A DNA stretch of 49,994 nt from Bacillota bacterium (GCA_021324255.1 JAJPJL010000008.1:1-49994), one strand, 5' to 3'; counted from the first letter of the stretch, positions 32,598-40,869 are shown. Notes: generated by a model not told the origin, from the letters alone. Made by a program: numbers and translations.

Positions 32598-33004
32598 CGC
32601 GGCAGCCGGTCTGGGGCGCCGCGCACGACGTGTCCCAGGGCCTCGACGGCGCGGAGCATCGCCTCGCCGTACCGCTCACGGCGCAACTGGGGAACCATCA
32701 CGCCGGCGATGATCCGCGCGGCCACCTCGCCGGTCACGACATGCTCAAGGCCCCGCCCCACCTCGATCCGCACGAGACGCCGGTCCGCCGCGATCGCGAT
32801 GAGGATTCCGTTGTCGTGCCCGCGCTTGCCGATCCCGACGTGGTTGAAGTATGCGGTGGCAAACGCCTCGATGTCGGGCACGTGCCGGACGATGACCGCG
32901 GCAATCTCCACGCCCGTCTCGCGTTCGATCTCCTCGACGAGATGCCGCAGCCGCGATTTCTCCGCGTGAGCGAGGGCGTGGCGAGGGTGCCGCTCCACCG
33001 TCAC
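32594..33004 (-). CDS. Short TPM-domain protein
   Basis: This 136-residue protein consists of little more than one TPM domain: HLVEEIERETGVEIAAVIVRHVPDI, then GKRGHDNGILIAIAADRRLVRIEVGRGLEHVV and AARIIAGVMVPQLRRERYGEAM. It has no signal peptide and no glycine tail, unlike its upstream neighbour, so it may act on the cytoplasmic side. The GTG at 33004 overlaps the stop of that neighbour (GTGA). The TPM fold is linked to weak phosphatase activity and to photosystem II repair in plants; in bacteria the role is unclear. Confidence 0.85.
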   Translation of the reverse strand: MTVERHPRHALAHAEKSRLRHLVEEIERETGVEIAAVIVRHVPDIEAFATAYFNHVGIGKRGHDNGILIAIAADRRLVRIEVGRGLEHVVTGEVAARIIAGVMVPQLRRERYGEAMLRAVEALGHVVRGAPDRLPR

Positions 33005-33849
33005 CACCCGCCCGTGGCGCCGCCGCCGCCGGACGCCCCGCCGCCGAACCCGCCAAACCCGCCGCCGCCTCCGAAGCCGCCGCTCCCCCATCCGCCGCCC
33101 GCACCGCCCATCCACGGCACGAACATGCCGGACCCCGGACCCCGCAGGAGGTGCTTTTCACGATACCCGCAGCGCGGGCACGTCCAGTACTGCAGCGCGC
33201 CGAGCGCGCCGGCTTGGGTGGCACCGGCCGCCATGAGCGCGGCGCCGCACCGCGGGCAGCGCCGTCCGCGCCCGCGGCCTGCCAGGAGCGAGAAGGCGAG
33301 AAACGCCCCAAACAGCGCAAGCGGCAGGAGGCCGATCCCGCCCGCCGCGCGGCTCCCCGACGAGACCGGAACCGAGGACTGCCCGCCGCTCGAGGCCGGG
33401 GCGCCGATCAGCCGCTGGAGCGCGTCCACGGCGGCGCCGAGCCCGTCCGCGTAGCGTCCCGCGCGAAAGGCCGGCGCGATATCGTCGCGGATGATCGCCC
33501 CCGCGTCGGCGTCCGTGATCCTGGGCTCGAGCCCGTAGCCGACCTCGATCCGTACCTGGCGCTCGTGCAGCGCCACGACCACGAGCACGCCGTTGTCCTT
33601 GCCGCGGCGGCCGACCTTCCACGCCTCTTCCAGTCGGGCCGTAAAGTCGTCGATCGGGGCACCGCCAAGGTCCTGGAAGATCGCGACGGCGATCTGGTTG
33701 CCCGTAGCCTGATCGTACGCCGCGAGCCGCCGGTCGAGCGCGGCCCGGGATGCGGGGTCCAGGACGTGCGCGAAGTCACTGACGTACCCCGTGGGGGCCG
33801 GAAGCGTCGGCCCTGCCGCCATCCCCCGGGCGGCGGAGAGCGCGAGCAC
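33001..33849 (-). CDS. Secreted TPM-domain protein with zinc ribbon and Gly-rich tail (YgcG-like)
   Basis: An N-terminal exported TPM domain (GYVSDFAHVLDPASRAALDRRL, GRRGKDNGVLVVVALHERQVRIEVGYGLE, about residues 20-150) is followed by one membrane span (LLPLALFGAFLAFSLLAG), a cytoplasmic zinc ribbon with CPRCG...CPRCG (about 203-231) and a Gly-rich tail (GSGGFGGGGGFGGFGGG). The listed GTG start leaves a short signal; in-frame sequence RRLLVAAVTGAVLALSAARG just upstream looks like a fuller signal peptide but has no ordinary start codon. It lies between the lemA copy upstream and the short TPM gene downstream. Confidence 0.85.
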   Translation of the reverse strand: MLALSAARGMAAGPTLPAPTGYVSDFAHVLDPASRAALDRRLAAYDQATGNQIAVAIFQDLGGAPIDDFTARLEEAWKVGRRGKDNGVLVVVALHERQVRIEVGYGLEPRITDADAGAIIRDDIAPAFRAGRYADGLGAAVDALQRLIGAPASSGGQSSVPVSSGSRAAGGIGLLPLALFGAFLAFSLLAGRGRGRRCPRCGAALMAAGATQAGALGALQYWTCPRCGYREKHLLRGPGSGMFVPWMGGAGGGWGSGGFGGGGGFGGFGGGASGGGGATGGW

Positions 33850-33920
33850 GGCGCCGGTGACGGCGGCGACCAGGAGGCGCCGCCACGCCGAGGCCGCGCG
33901 GCCCCGCCTTCGGACCGGGC

Positions 33921-34499
33921 TCAGCGCTGGGGCGTCAGGTTGACCCGTGGCGCCTGCTCCGCGCCGGGCTGGGCCTGGAAGTAGGGCCGCGGATGAAACC
34001 CGAGGCTGCCCGCGAACAAGGTCGTGGGAAAGGATTGGAGCATCGTATCGTAGGTCTGCACCGATGCGTTGTAGCCGCGCCGGGCGAATGCGACTTCGTT
34101 CTCGGTGGACGCCAGCTGGCGCATCAGCGCCTGCACGGTCTCGTTGCTGCGCAGCACGGGATAGTTCTCCACGATGACCAACAGCCGCGCGATGGCGCCT
34201 TCGTACTGGTTGGCCGCTTCGACACGCTCGGGCGTACCGGGCTGGGTGCCCGCGTACCGTGTCCGGGCCTGCGCAATCTCGCCGAACACCGCGCGCTCCT
34301 GCGCCAGCGAGGCGCGGGTCGCTTCGACGAGATTGGGCACCAGGTCAAACCGGCGCTGCAACTGGGTTTCGACCTCGGCCTGCGCCGCGCTGACTTGCTG
34401 GTTGGCCTGCACGAGACGGTTGTAGGTGCCGGCGACGGCGGAGTACGCGAGGCCGGCGATGAGCACGATCGCGAGAACGATGGCGGCCGCGGCGCGCAT
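33921..34499 (-). CDS. LemA family protein (first copy)
   Basis: N-terminal anchor AAAAIVLAIVLIAGLAYSAVAGTYNRLVQ, then the canonical LemA helices: QAEVETQLQRRFDLVPNLVEATRASLAQERAVF, LLVIVENYPVLRSNETVQALM, STENEVAFARRGYNASVQTYDTMLQSFPTTLFAG and the end motif FHPRPYFQAQPGAEQAP. Length 192 is normal. It leads the lemA-TPM-TPM-lemA set, probably one transcript. Confidence 0.93.
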   Translation of the reverse strand: MRAAAAIVLAIVLIAGLAYSAVAGTYNRLVQANQQVSAAQAEVETQLQRRFDLVPNLVEATRASLAQERAVFGEIAQARTRYAGTQPGTPERVEAANQYEGAIARLLVIVENYPVLRSNETVQALMRQLASTENEVAFARRGYNASVQTYDTMLQSFPTTLFAGSLGFHPRPYFQAQPGAEQAPRVNLTPQR

Positions 34500-34600
34500 G
34501 CGCCCCTCCTCTCGAGCTTCACGGGACCGCAGCCAAGGCGCGGTCTAGGTCCCATCGGTACCGCTCTGCGAAACGGCGTGCGGTGAAGCGGCTGGAAGCG

Positions 34601-35971
34601 CTAGGCGGCCAGGTCGCGCCCGGTGGACGCCGGCGCTCCCAGCGCACCCTTCGGCATCGCGTTCAACTTGTCGCGCAGCCGTTCAAGCGCGGCGTCGAGC
34701 TGGTTGTCGCGCCCCAGCTTCATGGCGTCGGTGGTCAGGCTGATCTGATTGTCCGGCACCACGCCGTTCCCCTCCAGCCGGGCGCCGCCGCCGCTCCAGA
34801 CGCGGGCGACGGTGATCGCCATCCCGGCTCCCTCGGGAAGATCGACCGTAATGCCGATCTCCACCGCCCCCGCCGTCCGCACCCCGACGAGCTCCGCGCG
34901 GGACTGCTCCTTGAGGGCCGCGGCGAGAAGCTCGGCCGCGGAGCCGGTCCCCTCGTCGACGAGCACCACGAGTGGCATGGTCACGGGCAGGATGGGCGGA
35001 TCCGGCGTGACGAGCATCATGTTGCGACCGCTTCTCGTGCGCAACCGGATGAACGGCGACTGTTGCGGCAGCAGCGCGGCGGACACGTCCCGCAACTCGT
35101 CCACGAGCCCGCCGGGATTGCCCCGCAGGTCCAGGACCATGGCGCGCATCCCGTCCCGCCGGAGCCCGAAGATCGCGCTGCGAAACGCCGCGCCGGTGCC
35201 GTCCACGAACTCGTAGATCTTGACGTAGCCGATGCTCCCGTCGAGCATCCGGCTGGTCACACGGGGGACATGAATAGGCGCGCGGGTCACGCGCACGTCC
35301 ATGGGGTGCGCTTGGCCCGGACGGTCGATGGTCAGGACCACGGCCGAGCCGGGGGTCCCCCGTACCATCGTGCTCACCGTATCGTCGCTGAGACCCGCCA
35401 CAGGATGCCCGTCCACGGCGACCACCCGGTCGAACGGCTGCACGCCGGCGTCGCCGGCCGGGCTTCCCGGATACACCTCGCTCACGTAGAACTGCCCGTC
35501 CCGCGACAGCATCTCGATCCCGATCCCCGTAAAGGCCGCGGCCCCGCTCTCGCGCCGCTGCTCCTCGCCGTAGACGTCCGGCGGGATGAAGGCGGTGTGC
35601 GAATCGTGGAGGCTGTCGAGCATACCCGCCACCGCGGCGTAGGCAATGGCCGTGCCTTCCTCCGCGCCGTCCGCCTGGCTCAGGATCTCGTCGAACCGCT
35701 GGGTGAAGATCTGGGAGGCTTCCACCGCATCCGCGTTCTGCGGAATCGGGCCGCCGAACGGCGCGAGGTGAAACTGTTCCCGCGCGCTGTCGAGCGCGGC
35801 GTTGAGGAGTGCCGGCGGGGAGAGCGGGTCGACATAATGCTTCTCCAGAACCTGCAGCGCCCGCAAGACGAACTGCGCGTCCGCCGCCTCCGCCCGCGGC
35901 ATCCCCGGCGCCGCCAGCATCACGGCGACCGCGCCGATCAGGACGGCGGACACAATACGAACATGCCTCAT
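34601..35971 (-). CDS. C-terminal processing peptidase (S41) with PDZ domain
   Basis: A signal peptide (VRIVSAVLIGAVAVMLAAPG) is followed by a helical lead, a PDZ domain (about residues 145-230, FTGIGIEMLSRDGQFYVSEV ... GDAGVQPFDRVVAVDGHPV) and the S41 protease core. GYVKIYEF and LDLRGNPGGLVDELR are conserved; the serine is in DEGTGSAAELLAAALKEQSRA with the general-base Lys five residues on. It would cut proteins at their C-termini outside the cytoplasm. The ribosome site GGGGGAGC precedes the ATG by 6 bases. S41 enzymes are also candidates for trimming secreted precursors. Confidence 0.93.
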   Translation of the reverse strand: MRHVRIVSAVLIGAVAVMLAAPGMPRAEAADAQFVLRALQVLEKHYVDPLSPPALLNAALDSAREQFHLAPFGGPIPQNADAVEASQIFTQRFDEILSQADGAEEGTAIAYAAVAGMLDSLHDSHTAFIPPDVYGEEQRRESGAAAFTGIGIEMLSRDGQFYVSEVYPGSPAGDAGVQPFDRVVAVDGHPVAGLSDDTVSTMVRGTPGSAVVLTIDRPGQAHPMDVRVTRAPIHVPRVTSRMLDGSIGYVKIYEFVDGTGAAFRSAIFGLRRDGMRAMVLDLRGNPGGLVDELRDVSAALLPQQSPFIRLRTRSGRNMMLVTPDPPILPVTMPLVVLVDEGTGSAAELLAAALKEQSRAELVGVRTAGAVEIGITVDLPEGAGMAITVARVWSGGGARLEGNGVVPDNQISLTTDAMKLGRDNQLDAALERLRDKLNAMPKGALGAPASTGRDLAA

Positions 35972-36060
35972 GCGGTGCTCCCCCCTCGTCGCGGGCGTCC
36001 CGGTCCCGCCGCAAGCCTCACCGTTACATACTCCTCGGCATGCCGGCGGGTTTCTCCGGT

Positions 36061-36083
36061 CCGTGATGTGCCGGACATCACGG
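36061..36083. repeat. Inverted repeat between the S41 and SAM-hydrolase genes
   Basis: CCGTGATGT and ACATCACGG are perfect 9-base arms around GCCGG. It lies 90 bases before the S41 start and 125 after the SAM-hydrolase stop. With no T-run it could be an operator or a weak terminator. Confidence 0.45.
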
Positions 36084-36207
36084 CATCCTAGTCTTCGCGT
36101 CCGGTTGTCACGCTCCTATCCACGCGCCCCGCGGCCGGGCACCCGGGCGACACCCGTCAACCCAGCCGCGTCTCCATCACATCATCGCGATCATCGCTGC
36201 GGCCGCG

Positions 36208-36993
36208 TCACCTCAGATGGAGGCGCACGGCGCCGCCCGCGGCCGCTCCCAGCGCATCGGCCGCGCTCCCGCGGTTGACCGCCACCTCGACCAGGCCATC
36301 GCTTCCGACATATACGAGCGCCCGCCCCGGCGCGACCTCCGCGAACGTGCGCGCCACGCCGGCGTCGAGCGCCCCGCCGCCCGCCTCGACCGTCACCGGG
36401 CCGCCGGCGCGCGCGCCGGACAGCAGCGCGCCGGGAATCGTCGTGATCAAGTTTCCAAACGCATCCACCCAGATGATCATGCCCACCAACGATCGCCCGC
36501 GGCGCCGGCCGGCTGGGAACGCGAGGTCGACGAAGCGCCGGACCGGGCGCGCGAGCGACGCGACCCCGGCGCCGACGGCGAGGCGCGCCGCGGCGGGCGC
36601 AAAGACGTCACGGCCGTGGAACGTGTTCGAGATACGTGCCCGGCCGGCCGGGGGGCTGGCAAGGCGATACACGCGCACCCGGCCGAGCCGGCGTGCCGCG
36701 GGGAGCAGGATCCCGTTATCCGGTCCCACGAGAAACTGCCCGCCCGCGGTGACCACGAGGGCGCCCCGCGTCGTGCCGACGCCGGGGTCGACCACGGCGC
36801 AGTGAACCGTTCCGCGCGGGAACGCCGGCGCCGCCGACCATAAGAGGTAGGCGCCCGCCCGCACGTCGTGGCGCGGGACGTCGTGCGGGATATCGACGAA
36901 CGTCAGCGCGCCGGCAGCGGCCGCCGCGCCCTTCATGGCCGCGGCGTATGGTGACCGCGACCCGAAGTCGGATAGAAACGTCACGATGCGCAT
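36208..36993 (-). CDS. SAM hydroxide adenosyltransferase (DUF62, SAM hydrolase)
   Basis: Family members split S-adenosylmethionine into adenosine and methionine using a water activated by an Asp-Arg-His set; fluorinase and chlorinase are relatives. Seen here: VTFLSDFGSRSPYAAAMKG (first Asp), FVDIPHDVPRHDVRAGAYLL, HCAVVDPGVGTTRGALVV, VGPDNGILLPA, FHGRDVFAPAAARLA (His-Gly-Arg-Asp) and WVDAFGNLITTI. The usual Asp/Arg/His triad residues are all present, favouring the hydrolase. The ATG at 36993 overlaps the truncated fpg by 13 bases. Confidence 0.93.
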   Translation of the reverse strand: MRIVTFLSDFGSRSPYAAAMKGAAAAAGALTFVDIPHDVPRHDVRAGAYLLWSAAPAFPRGTVHCAVVDPGVGTTRGALVVTAGGQFLVGPDNGILLPAARRLGRVRVYRLASPPAGRARISNTFHGRDVFAPAAARLAVGAGVASLARPVRRFVDLAFPAGRRRGRSLVGMIIWVDAFGNLITTIPGALLSGARAGGPVTVEAGGGALDAGVARTFAEVAPGRALVYVGSDGLVEVAVNRGSAADALGAAAGGAVRLHLR

Positions 36994-37313
36994 GAACGGC
37001 GGCGGCGCGCCCCAGGCGGCCGGCGGCGGGTGCCGTGGAGGCTCAGTGCTGGCACGAGGGGCAGAAAAATGTCGGCCGTCCCCGCAGCCTTGTAGTGAAA
37101 CACGAGCGCCCGACGCCCGAGCATGAACCACAGGACCTTGCCGTGGCGCGCAACGTCCGAGACCGTCGCACCCGTGACCGCGCGGGAGAGCCGTTGCGGA
37201 GTGTGCGACCGTACCGCGACGGGACGGAGCACGACGCACCGCGCGATCGTCTTGCCCGCGACGGCGCGCACCATGCTCCGCCGCGCCGCCTCGACCTCCG
37301 GGAGCTCAGGCAC
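36981..37313 (-). pseudogene. Truncated formamidopyrimidine-DNA glycosylase (Fpg/Nei N-terminal domain only)
   Basis: Only 110 codons remain of a gene that normally has about 270. The catalytic start P-E-L-P-E-V-E is intact (GTG start, then Pro as residue 1 of the mature enzyme), and KTIARCVVLRPVAVRSHTPQRL and VARHGKVLWFMLGRRALVFHYK follow the family. After ADIFLPL homology stops and the tail is Arg-rich. The H2TH domain and the four-Cys zinc finger needed to grip DNA are missing. It overlaps alaX by 8 bases and the SAM hydrolase by 13, so the deletion is neat. It is most likely a relic, though the frame is still open. Confidence 0.75.
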
Positions 37314-38514
37314 GGCGCACCTCCTCCTCCGCGGCCGCGAGGGCCCTGGCCACCGCATCGCCCGGAGGAACGGCCCCCTGGGCAAACTCCGCGCTGCCGC
37401 CGGCGCGGCCGCCGGCCGCCCGGCACGCGCGGGCGAGCACGGCCGCGAGATCGGGGCCCGCTCCGGGCGCGCGGCCCGACCACACGCGGCCGGTCTCCGT
37501 CACGCCGGCCATCACGACCGCCGGCGTCAGCGCGGTCATCTCGCGGAGCAAGGCACGCACCTCATCCCCGTCGCGGCTCGGGAAGACGAGGCGCGCGACA
37601 CGTCCCTCCGGGCCGGCCGGGATCGCCGCGACCCGTTCCGCCGCCTCGTACCGCAGCAGGCGTTTTCGCGCGTCCTGCAGGGCCCGCTCGCGGGCGCGCG
37701 TCTCTTGCACCATGCGCTCCAGCGTGTCCCCGAGCTCCCGGTCGCGCACCGTGAGCCGTGCGCTCCACTCCCCGACCAGCGCGTGTTTCCAGCGATAGTC
37801 CCGCACGGCGCGCCACCCCGCGAGGAACTCGGCCCGCGTCCGCCCGCGGCTCCGCTCCCACCGGCGTATGAGGACCGGACCGAGCTCGCCGGTGTTGCGC
37901 ACGTGGGTGCCGCCGCAGGCGGAGCGGTCGCATCCCGCGATCTCGACGACGCGGAGCGTGCCGGTGCGCCCGGCCGGCCGGCGGAGCCCCAGCGCCTCGG
38001 CCTCGGAGGCCTCGACGAACCGGACGCTCACCGGGCGGGTCTCAAAGACGATCGCATGTGCGGCGTCCTCGACCCGGCGGACCAGGTCCGGCTCGAGCGA
38101 CGCGGCATCGAGATCGAGCGTGCACGATTCGCCGAGATGCACGGAGACGGTTTGGGCGCCGGCCACCTCGAGGAAGAGCGCCGAGAGCAGATGCTGGGCG
38201 GTGTGCTGCTGCATGTGATCGAATCGGCGGGTCCACTCCACTTCACCGGCCACCGACGCGCCGGCCGCGAGGCCCCCGGACGGGTCCGGACCGTCGAGGA
38301 CATGCACGATGGACGCGCCCGCATCCACCACGTCCACGACCGGACGCTCGTCGAGCGTGCCGAGGTCGTGAGGTTGCCCGCCCGACGTCGGATAGAACGC
38401 CGTACGATCGAGGACCACGCCGCCGGCAGCACCGCCTCCCGGCGGCATGATCTCCGTGACGCGGGCGGTAAAGGCCCGCAGGTACGCATCCGTGTAGTAG
38501 AGGCGCTCCGTCAC
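37306..38514 (-). CDS. Alanyl-tRNA editing protein with DHHA1-like domain (AlaX-L)
   Basis: A free-standing editing factor that removes Ser or Gly wrongly attached to tRNA-Ala. The N-terminal part has AFYPTSGGQPHDLG; the zinc motif is H-x3-H in MQQHTAQHLLSALF and C-x3-H in CDRSACGGTHVRNTGEL. The last 170 residues hold a coiled coil and DHHA1-like domain (VVMAGVTETGRVWSGRAPGAGPDLAAVL), as in the long AlaX class. GTG at 38514 is the start closest to the family N-terminus. 402 residues, normal for AlaX-L. Confidence 0.92.
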   Translation of the reverse strand: MTERLYYTDAYLRAFTARVTEIMPPGGGAAGGVVLDRTAFYPTSGGQPHDLGTLDERPVVDVVDAGASIVHVLDGPDPSGGLAAGASVAGEVEWTRRFDHMQQHTAQHLLSALFLEVAGAQTVSVHLGESCTLDLDAASLEPDLVRRVEDAAHAIVFETRPVSVRFVEASEAEALGLRRPAGRTGTLRVVEIAGCDRSACGGTHVRNTGELGPVLIRRWERSRGRTRAEFLAGWRAVRDYRWKHALVGEWSARLTVRDRELGDTLERMVQETRARERALQDARKRLLRYEAAERVAAIPAGPEGRVARLVFPSRDGDEVRALLREMTALTPAVVMAGVTETGRVWSGRAPGAGPDLAAVLARACRAAGGRAGGSAEFAQGAVPPGDAVARALAAAEEEVRRA

Positions 38515-38558
38515 CGGCGGCGCCGTCCGCGGGCCGCGGCCCGCGCTGCGGGCGGCTG

Positions 38559-38567
38559 TGCTACAAT
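38559..38567 (+). promoter_or_regulatory. Extended -10 of yggT
   Basis: TGC-TACAAT lies seven bases before the ATG of yggT, leaving almost no leader. No -35 is recognisable. Confidence 0.6.
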
Positions 38568-38574
38568 AGCCGCA

Positions 38575-38847
38575 ATGCTTCTCATCACCCTCGTGTCCGA
38601 CGCGGTGCAACTGCTGACCCTGCTCATTGTCGTGCGCGCCATTCTCTCCTGGATTCCCACGACGGACTACGGGCACCCGATCATCCGCGTCGTCATGCGC
38701 ACCACCGATCCGGTGCTCGAACCCGTGCGGCGCATCCTCCCGCCGCTCGGAGGCTTGGACCTCTCCCCGATCGTCGCCATCCTGTTGCTCCAACTCGTCG
38801 GGCAGCTGGTAACCCGAATCCTGTTCTCCGTGCTCGCCGGCGCCTGA
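38575..38847 (+). CDS. YggT family membrane protein
   Basis: The 90-residue protein has two membrane spans and the duplicated YggT pattern: LLTLLIVVRAILSWIPTTDYGHPI and TTDPVLEPVRRILPPLGGLDLSPIVAILLLQL. YggT proteins are linked to division-site and osmotic functions, but the biochemical role is not settled. The gene has no ribosome site and its -10 is 7 bases upstream, suggesting a leaderless mRNA. It is alone on the plus strand between minus-strand genes. Confidence 0.92.
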   Translation: MLLITLVSDAVQLLTLLIVVRAILSWIPTTDYGHPIIRVVMRTTDPVLEPVRRILPPLGGLDLSPIVAILLLQLVGQLVTRILFSVLAGA

Positions 38848-38856
38848 GGTCGCCGG

Positions 38857-39333
38857 CTACGTCGATCCGGACCGCCGGCGCCTGCGGGTGGCCGCCCGGC
38901 GGCGGCGGCGCGGCTTGTGATCCAGCACGTTGTCCGGTAGATTCTCCTCCCACGTGATCATGCTGTGAAAGTAGATCTTGTCGCCTTCGTCGAGGCCCCG
39001 GGTCACCTCGGTGATGTGCATGTTTTGGGCGCCGAACGCTTTCAGCGCGTGCTGTACGGCGGCCTCGGGCTTCGCGCGGTCACCGCACGTAAAGATGTCG
39101 AGCGCCACGTACCCCACCTCCGGCCACGTGTGCACCGACAGATGCGATTCGGAGATGACGACGACGCCGCTTACGCCGGTGGGGCGAAACCGGTGGAAGG
39201 AAATCGCCCAGACCTGCACGTCGGCAACCTCGGCCGCGCGCACCATGATCTGCTCCACCTGTTCCACCCGGCTGATGACGTCCGCGTTGCACCCCGAGCC
39301 CTCGACGATGTAATGGTGCCCGACCGTTTCCAC
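38857..39333 (-). CDS. speH: S-adenosylmethionine decarboxylase proenzyme, prokaryotic type
   Basis: SpeH makes decarboxylated SAM for spermidine synthesis. The proenzyme cleaves itself before the Ser in VVVISESHLSVHTWPE to create the pyruvoyl group; this site and the following HTWPE are intact, as is the Cys in DIFTCGD. GTG at 39333 lies 7 bases after GGGAGG. The last 20 residues are unusually Arg-rich (KPRRRRRAATRRRRRSGS), beyond the normal family end, and might bind nucleic acid or polyanions. No speE is nearby. Confidence 0.95.
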   Translation of the reverse strand: METVGHHYIVEGSGCNADVISRVEQVEQIMVRAAEVADVQVWAISFHRFRPTGVSGVVVISESHLSVHTWPEVGYVALDIFTCGDRAKPEAAVQHALKAFGAQNMHITEVTRGLDEGDKIYFHSMITWEENLPDNVLDHKPRRRRRAATRRRRRSGST

Positions 39334-39408
39334 CGCACCACCTCCCTTCCGGCCGCGCGGTTTCGCGTGGCGCTCGTCGCACCGCCCCGAAGGCGCCGTG
39401 GCCCTCCC

Positions 39409-39867
39409 TCACACAAACCTCCGGATCAGCGCGATGACGCCGGTGCTGATCACCGTGACGAGAATCGCGCTGACGAGCGTGCCGAGCGCCAGCGCGAGCA
39501 TCGCCTGACGCCTCGGCAGGCCGAACAGCCAGGCCAGGATCGTCCCGGAATAGATGCCCGGTCCCGGCAGCGGCAGGCTGACGTAGATGCCGACACCCAA
39601 GACCCCCCACCGCTCCACGTAGGCGCGGCCGCGATTGCGGACTTCCTCGATGCCCCACCGGACGAGCGGCAATCCGGAGAGGAAGCGGTGATAGAACAAG
39701 TCCAGGATCAGGAACATCGGCACGATCATCGCCCAACTGGCGAGCACCGCCGCGAGCAGCGCCACGAGCGGCGACAGCCCCTTCGTGATCCCAAACGGGA
39801 TCGCGAGGCGTAGCTCGACCCACGGGACGACCGAGAACAACATTACTTGGACCACCCTAAGGGGCAT
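39409..39867 (-). CDS. COG2426-like small membrane protein
   Basis: Four membrane spans in 152 residues, with the family pattern PWVELRLAIPFGITKGLSPL in the first part and GVGIYVSLPLPGPGIYSGTILAWLFGLPRR later. It is sometimes labelled as a putative small multidrug exporter, but transport has not been shown. The ATG at 39867 overlaps the thioesterase stop by 11 bases, so the two are co-translated. Confidence 0.85.
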   Translation of the reverse strand: MPLRVVQVMLFSVVPWVELRLAIPFGITKGLSPLVALLAAVLASWAMIVPMFLILDLFYHRFLSGLPLVRWGIEEVRNRGRAYVERWGVLGVGIYVSLPLPGPGIYSGTILAWLFGLPRRQAMLALALGTLVSAILVTVISTGVIALIRRFV

Positions 39868-40831
39868 TCGAGCCTGTCGCGAGCCGGAGCTGCGCGACGC
39901 GCGCGCGGCGGCGAGCCACGCGGGCCGCCGCCTCCTCCCACAACCGGCGTTCGACGGCCCCCTCGGGAACAAACGGCGGTACCGGGGCGGGGCGGCCCTC
40001 CTCGTCAAGATGCACCATCGTGAAGAACGCGGTGCACGTGTAGCGGCGTTCGCCGGACCGCGGGTCCTCGGCATCCACGCGAACGCCGATCTCCATGGAC
40101 GATCGTCCCACGTGCGTGAGCACCGTGCGAAAGTCCACGACCTGGCCGACCCGCAGCGGCGCGTGGAAGGCGACAGAATCCAGCGAAGCCGTCACCGTCG
40201 CGCCGCGGCAATACCGGACCGCGGTGATGGACGCGACTTCGTCCAGCATCTCCAGCAACTTGCCGGCGAACATGAGGGTGCCGCTCAACGCGTCCTCTGG
40301 ACGGACGAGCCGCGACAGGACGACCGCGTGCCGGGCGGCGGCGGGGATCGGCTCGTCGCCGCCGGGGGCGCGCCGGAGCCGCAGGAGCCGCGCCGTCTTG
40401 CGGGCTTCGGCCTCCGCCGACACTGCCGCTTCGGCGGCGGACGCCGGCGTGATCTTCGTCTCCACCGGACGCGGCCGGCCGTGCTCGTCCAGCGACACAA
40501 ACGCGAGATGCGAAGACGTCGCTCGCCGCGACGCGCCCCGCTGCGGCAGCTCCGCGTCTACGGTGACGCCGACTTCGAGGGAGGACCGGCCGATGAACTC
40601 GACCTGGGCCTCCATCGTCACGATCTCACCCTGGTGAATGGGCGTGAGAAAGTCAAAATCGTCCATCGCCCCGAGCACCACCGGTCCGCGCGCCACGCGC
40701 GCTGCGGCGAGGGTGCCGGCCGTCGCGATCCACGACATCAGCCTGCCGCCGTAGAGGGTGCCGCGCTGGTTGGTGTGCTCGGGGAAAACGAACTGAACCA
40801 TCTGGAAGCGTGCGTCCGCGATGGCCGGCAC
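39857..40831 (-). CDS. Double-hotdog acyl-CoA thioesterase
   Basis: Two hotdog domains lie in tandem (about residues 10-125 and 160-285). The first has EHTNQRGTLYGGRLMSWIATAGTLAA with the catalytic Asn/Asp region and VEFIGRSSLEVGVTV; the second repeats this as EDALSGTLMFAGKLLEMLDEVASI and LTHVGRSSMEIGVRVDAEDP. This is the acyl-CoA hydrolase (ACOT/YciA) arrangement and would free CoA from fatty acyl-CoA. 324 residues. A 12-base palindrome lies in its upstream region. Confidence 0.9.
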   Translation of the reverse strand: MPAIADARFQMVQFVFPEHTNQRGTLYGGRLMSWIATAGTLAAARVARGPVVLGAMDDFDFLTPIHQGEIVTMEAQVEFIGRSSLEVGVTVDAELPQRGASRRATSSHLAFVSLDEHGRPRPVETKITPASAAEAAVSAEAEARKTARLLRLRRAPGGDEPIPAAARHAVVLSRLVRPEDALSGTLMFAGKLLEMLDEVASITAVRYCRGATVTASLDSVAFHAPLRVGQVVDFRTVLTHVGRSSMEIGVRVDAEDPRSGERRYTCTAFFTMVHLDEEGRPAPVPPFVPEGAVERRLWEEAAARVARRRARVAQLRLATGSNAP

Positions 40832-40857
40832 CCGATCCTCCTCACCGCATCATCGTG

Positions 40858-40869
40858 TATGGTACCATA
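40858..40869. promoter_or_regulatory. Palindrome TATGGTACCATA between divergent genes
   Basis: A perfect 12-base palindrome lies 27 bases before the thioesterase gene and about 90 bases before the plus-strand gene. It may be a repressor site; on both strands it also offers TATATG/TATGGT-like -10 sequence. Confidence 0.4.

Noticed and set aside
36208-36993. Fluorinase or chlorinase
   Set aside because: The motif set fits the common SAM hydrolase; no halogen-binding features or biosynthetic neighbours are seen.
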